Assembly (NCBI RefSeq): GCF_048268525.1
Contig: NZ_JBLWVH010000001.1
Location: 285,454-349,453 of the forward strand
DNA from: Maricaulis sp048268525
Lineage (GTDB): Bacteria > Pseudomonadota > Alphaproteobacteria > Caulobacterales > Maricaulaceae
Length of the DNA: 64,000 nucleotides
Direction of reading: 5' to 3'
Made by a program: the position numbers and the translations under genes
Part shown: piece by piece, positions 62,584-64,000 of the stretch
How the letters are laid out: each line of letters starts with the position of its first letter
Numbering within the stretch: the first letter of the stretch is position 1
The notes under the pieces: model-generated
The model's input: only the letters and a program-made list of their open reading frames with translations
What the model was told of the DNA's origin: nothing
The model's database searches: none

Positions 62584-63228
62584 TCAGTGCGCGTTCACCA
62601 GCGCGCCGAGTATGCCGTCAATGATGAACTGGGCCGCAAGGGCGGCGAGGATGACGCCGAGGATGCGGGTGATCATGGCGGCCATGGAGTCGCCGATGAC
62701 CCGCATCACCGGTCCGATCGCGAGGAAGGTGACAAGGCAGACCACCAGGATCACGCCAGCAGCGGCCAGTACGACACCGCGCTCGGCCCAGCCACCGGCA
62801 TCCGACATGTAGAGCATGACCGTGGCAATCGCGCCGGGACCGGCCAGCATCGGGATCGCCATCGGGAAGACCGAGATGTCCTCCCAGGTTTCCGGATGGG
62901 CGTCATGCTCGTCCATGATCGACTCGGCCCGACCTTCACGTCGCTCGGTGCGCTTCTCGAAGATCATTTCCAGGGCCATCAGGAACAGCAATACGCCACC
63001 GGCAATCCGGAAGGCGTCGAGGCTGATATGCATCGCATTCAGCAACCAGCCGCCGCCCAGGGCAAAGCCCAGCAGGACGCCGGTCGCGATCACGACAGAC
63101 TTGATCGCCATGGCCCGGCGGTGCGCATTCGGCGCGCCATTGGTCAATGACGCAAAGATCGGCGCGACACCGGGCGGGTCGATGGCCACGAAAAACGTGA
63201 CGAGGGCAGAGGTGAATATCTCAAGCAT
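62584..63228 (-). CDS. MarC-family integral membrane protein
   Basis: 214 aa with six helices. VTFFVAIDPPGVAPIFASLT near residue 10 is the MarC/UPF0056 signature. The central loop is acidic (DEHDAHPETWED), and FPMAIPMLAGPGAIATV follows. MarC proteins are putative transporters; some family members are linked to amino acids, but function is poorly established. Convergent with the preceding gene. Confidence 0.9.
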   Translation of the reverse strand: MLEIFTSALVTFFVAIDPPGVAPIFASLTNGAPNAHRRAMAIKSVVIATGVLLGFALGGGWLLNAMHISLDAFRIAGGVLLFLMALEMIFEKRTERREGRAESIMDEHDAHPETWEDISVFPMAIPMLAGPGAIATVMLYMSDAGGWAERGVVLAAAGVILVVCLVTFLAIGPVMRVIGDSMAAMITRILGVILAALAAQFIIDGILGALVNAH

Positions 63229-63338
63229 GGCGGCATTCCTGTTTCAGTGGCCCGCATAACCGGGCGCGGCCCGAAGGTCACGGAAAATCTCACGCATAGA
63301 CAGGCAGGTGAGGTATGCAAAAACGAAGATAAGGACGA

Positions 63339-63812
63339 TCATTGCTTACCGCCCGGCCTGGCGCCGCGGCCACCCTCCACCAGCTCCCAGCTCTCCGGCC
63401 AGCGCGGCTCGGGTTCGGGATCACCAGCCTCACGCGCTCGTCGGATGCGTTCGGCATCCTCGCGGACTTGCAGATCGAGCTCGACCTCCTCGACCGACAT
63501 TCCGGCCGCCTTGTACCAGGCGATCTCCGCGTCACGCTCGGCAATTTCGTTTTCCGCCGCCAGCCGCAATTGCTCACGCGCCAGCGCCACATTGGCGCGC
63601 GCTTGGGCGATGAAATCCCTGGCCAGGCCGAGCAGTTTGCGCGCCGCCGCGTCATCGCCGCTATTGAGCGCAATCGCCGCCGCGCCGAGGCAATGGCGCC
63701 CGGCAGTCGCGCCGTCACGGAGGTTCGGGTCGGGCGCCTCCCCGGCCGGTCGGAGGCGCGGATGCGCCAAACCAGAATTCCGACGGTGTTGGCAGGGGAG
63801 GCGACGTGACAT
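63339..63812 (-). CDS. Charged helical protein of unknown function
   Basis: 157 aa. The Arg/Pro-rich N-terminus is followed by a helical, Glu/Ala/Arg-rich part (residues 55-135), probably coiled coil, then an acidic Pro-rich tail. AAGGA lies 6 nt before the ATG at 63812, which supports this strand over the mirror-image + frame of similar length. It lies 64 bp from the IS3 end, so its promoter may have been disrupted or supplied by the IS. Confidence 0.55.
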   Translation of the reverse strand: MSRRLPCQHRRNSGLAHPRLRPAGEAPDPNLRDGATAGRHCLGAAAIALNSGDDAAARKLLGLARDFIAQARANVALAREQLRLAAENEIAERDAEIAWYKAAGMSVEEVELDLQVREDAERIRRAREAGDPEPEPRWPESWELVEGGRGARPGGKQ

Positions 63813-63876
63813 GGCAGGTCCTTTCTTGGATGGATCAGGTTGATGACAAGCCCCACCGCGCCATGGCGCGAAGGCC

Positions 63877-64000
63877 TGAACCGCCCCGGGTTTTCCGGCG
63901 GCTCTGAACCTTGAGAAGGTAGAGCCATGACGAAGACGATGAAGCGATATTCACCGGAAGTGCGCGCGCGGGCCGTGCGGATGGTGTTGGAGCATCAGGG
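63877..64000 (+). mobile_element. Left end of an IS3-family insertion sequence (cut by window)
   Basis: The terminal inverted repeat begins TGAACCGCCCCGGGTTTTCC at 63877, characteristic of many IS3-family ends. The transposase OrfA starts 50 bp in. The right end lies outside the window, so completeness cannot be judged. Confidence 0.8.
63927..64000 (+). CDS. IS3-family transposase OrfA, 3' end outside window
   Basis: The visible residues MTKTMKRYSPEVRARAVRMV open the HTH of IS3-type OrfA proteins, which bind the element ends; OrfB is expected by -1 frameshift beyond the edge. GAGAAGG lies upstream. Confidence 0.8.
   Translation, partial: MTKTMKRYSPEVRARAVRMVLEHQ

Noticed and set aside
63342..63809. 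A + strand frame mirroring the 157-aa minus-strand gene
   Set aside because: No Shine-Dalgarno; the minus-strand version has AAGGA 6 nt before its ATG and a plausible helical composition.

Overview
The window is GC-rich, densely packed alphaproteobacterial DNA. It most likely comes from Maricaulis or a close relative (Maricaulales). Three things support this. First, there is an arginine operon that joins an N-acetylornithine carbamoyltransferase to a fused acetylglutamate synthase/kinase; the fused enzyme matches, from memory, the structurally characterised Maricaulis maris NAGS/K. Second, a SAM-II-type riboswitch precedes the methionine genes. Third, the window carries an Oar-like TonB receptor, a MetX-like acyltransferase and a DUF2849 gene inside a cys operon. 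The taxonomic call is inference. I saw no rRNA, tRNA, CRISPR array or prophage. The only mobile element recognised is the left end of an IS3-family insertion sequence at the right edge.

Layout. 1-8.7 kb: an M14 carboxypeptidase cut by the left edge, a Uup-type ABC-F ATPase, and an ABC ATPase with its permease fused to an M1 aminopeptidase. 8.7-11.7 kb: two tandem paralogues of a family I do not recognise, plus a small membrane protein. 11.8-19.5 kb: a PQQ-type sugar dehydrogenase, an RND efflux pump with its adaptor, a BaiN-like flavoprotein and a lipase-like hydrolase. 19.6-24.3 kb: glycerol kinase, then a hom-metX-metB operon behind a promoter with an overlapping palindrome and a SAM-II-like aptamer. 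24.3-25.2 kb: a non-coding stretch full of palindromic repeats.

25.2-32.5 kb is an assimilatory sulfur operon: cysG, DUF2849, cysI, a DUF934-APS reductase fusion, cysK and fpr, with a divergent LysR regulator. 32.5-34.4 kb is an accessory pocket with a 117-bp palindrome, a dispersed repeat, an uncharacterised gene with a Cys/His motif and an AT-rich orphan membrane gene. 34.5-39.2 kb encodes a three-subunit 2-oxoacid oxidoreductase (flavoprotein/iron-sulfur, alpha-gamma, beta) resembling KorABC. 39.2-43.2 kb holds a PiT-like permease flanked by four HTH regulators with sensor-like C-termini, three of them in a tandem operon.

43.3-49.8 kb: an M28 lipoprotein peptidase, a Spinster-like MFS transporter with a coupled hydrolase, a histidine phosphatase and KdsB. 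50.0-53.3 kb: argF'-NAGS/K-argC. 53.3-58.4 kb: a GT39-type glycosyltransferase and a large TonB receptor with codon use unlike its neighbours. 58.5-61.6 kb: agmatine deiminase, a serine hydrolase and N-carbamoylputrescine amidase, which together would make putrescine from agmatine. 61.6-64 kb: small membrane and secreted proteins, MarC, a short charged protein and the IS end.

Links between the genes: sulfide from the cys operon feeds CysK; cysteine feeds MetB, where it joins the homoserine ester from Hom and MetX to make cystathionine. The sulfur and methionine operons lie back to back across the repeat-rich gap. Many gene pairs overlap by ATGA, indicating translational coupling.
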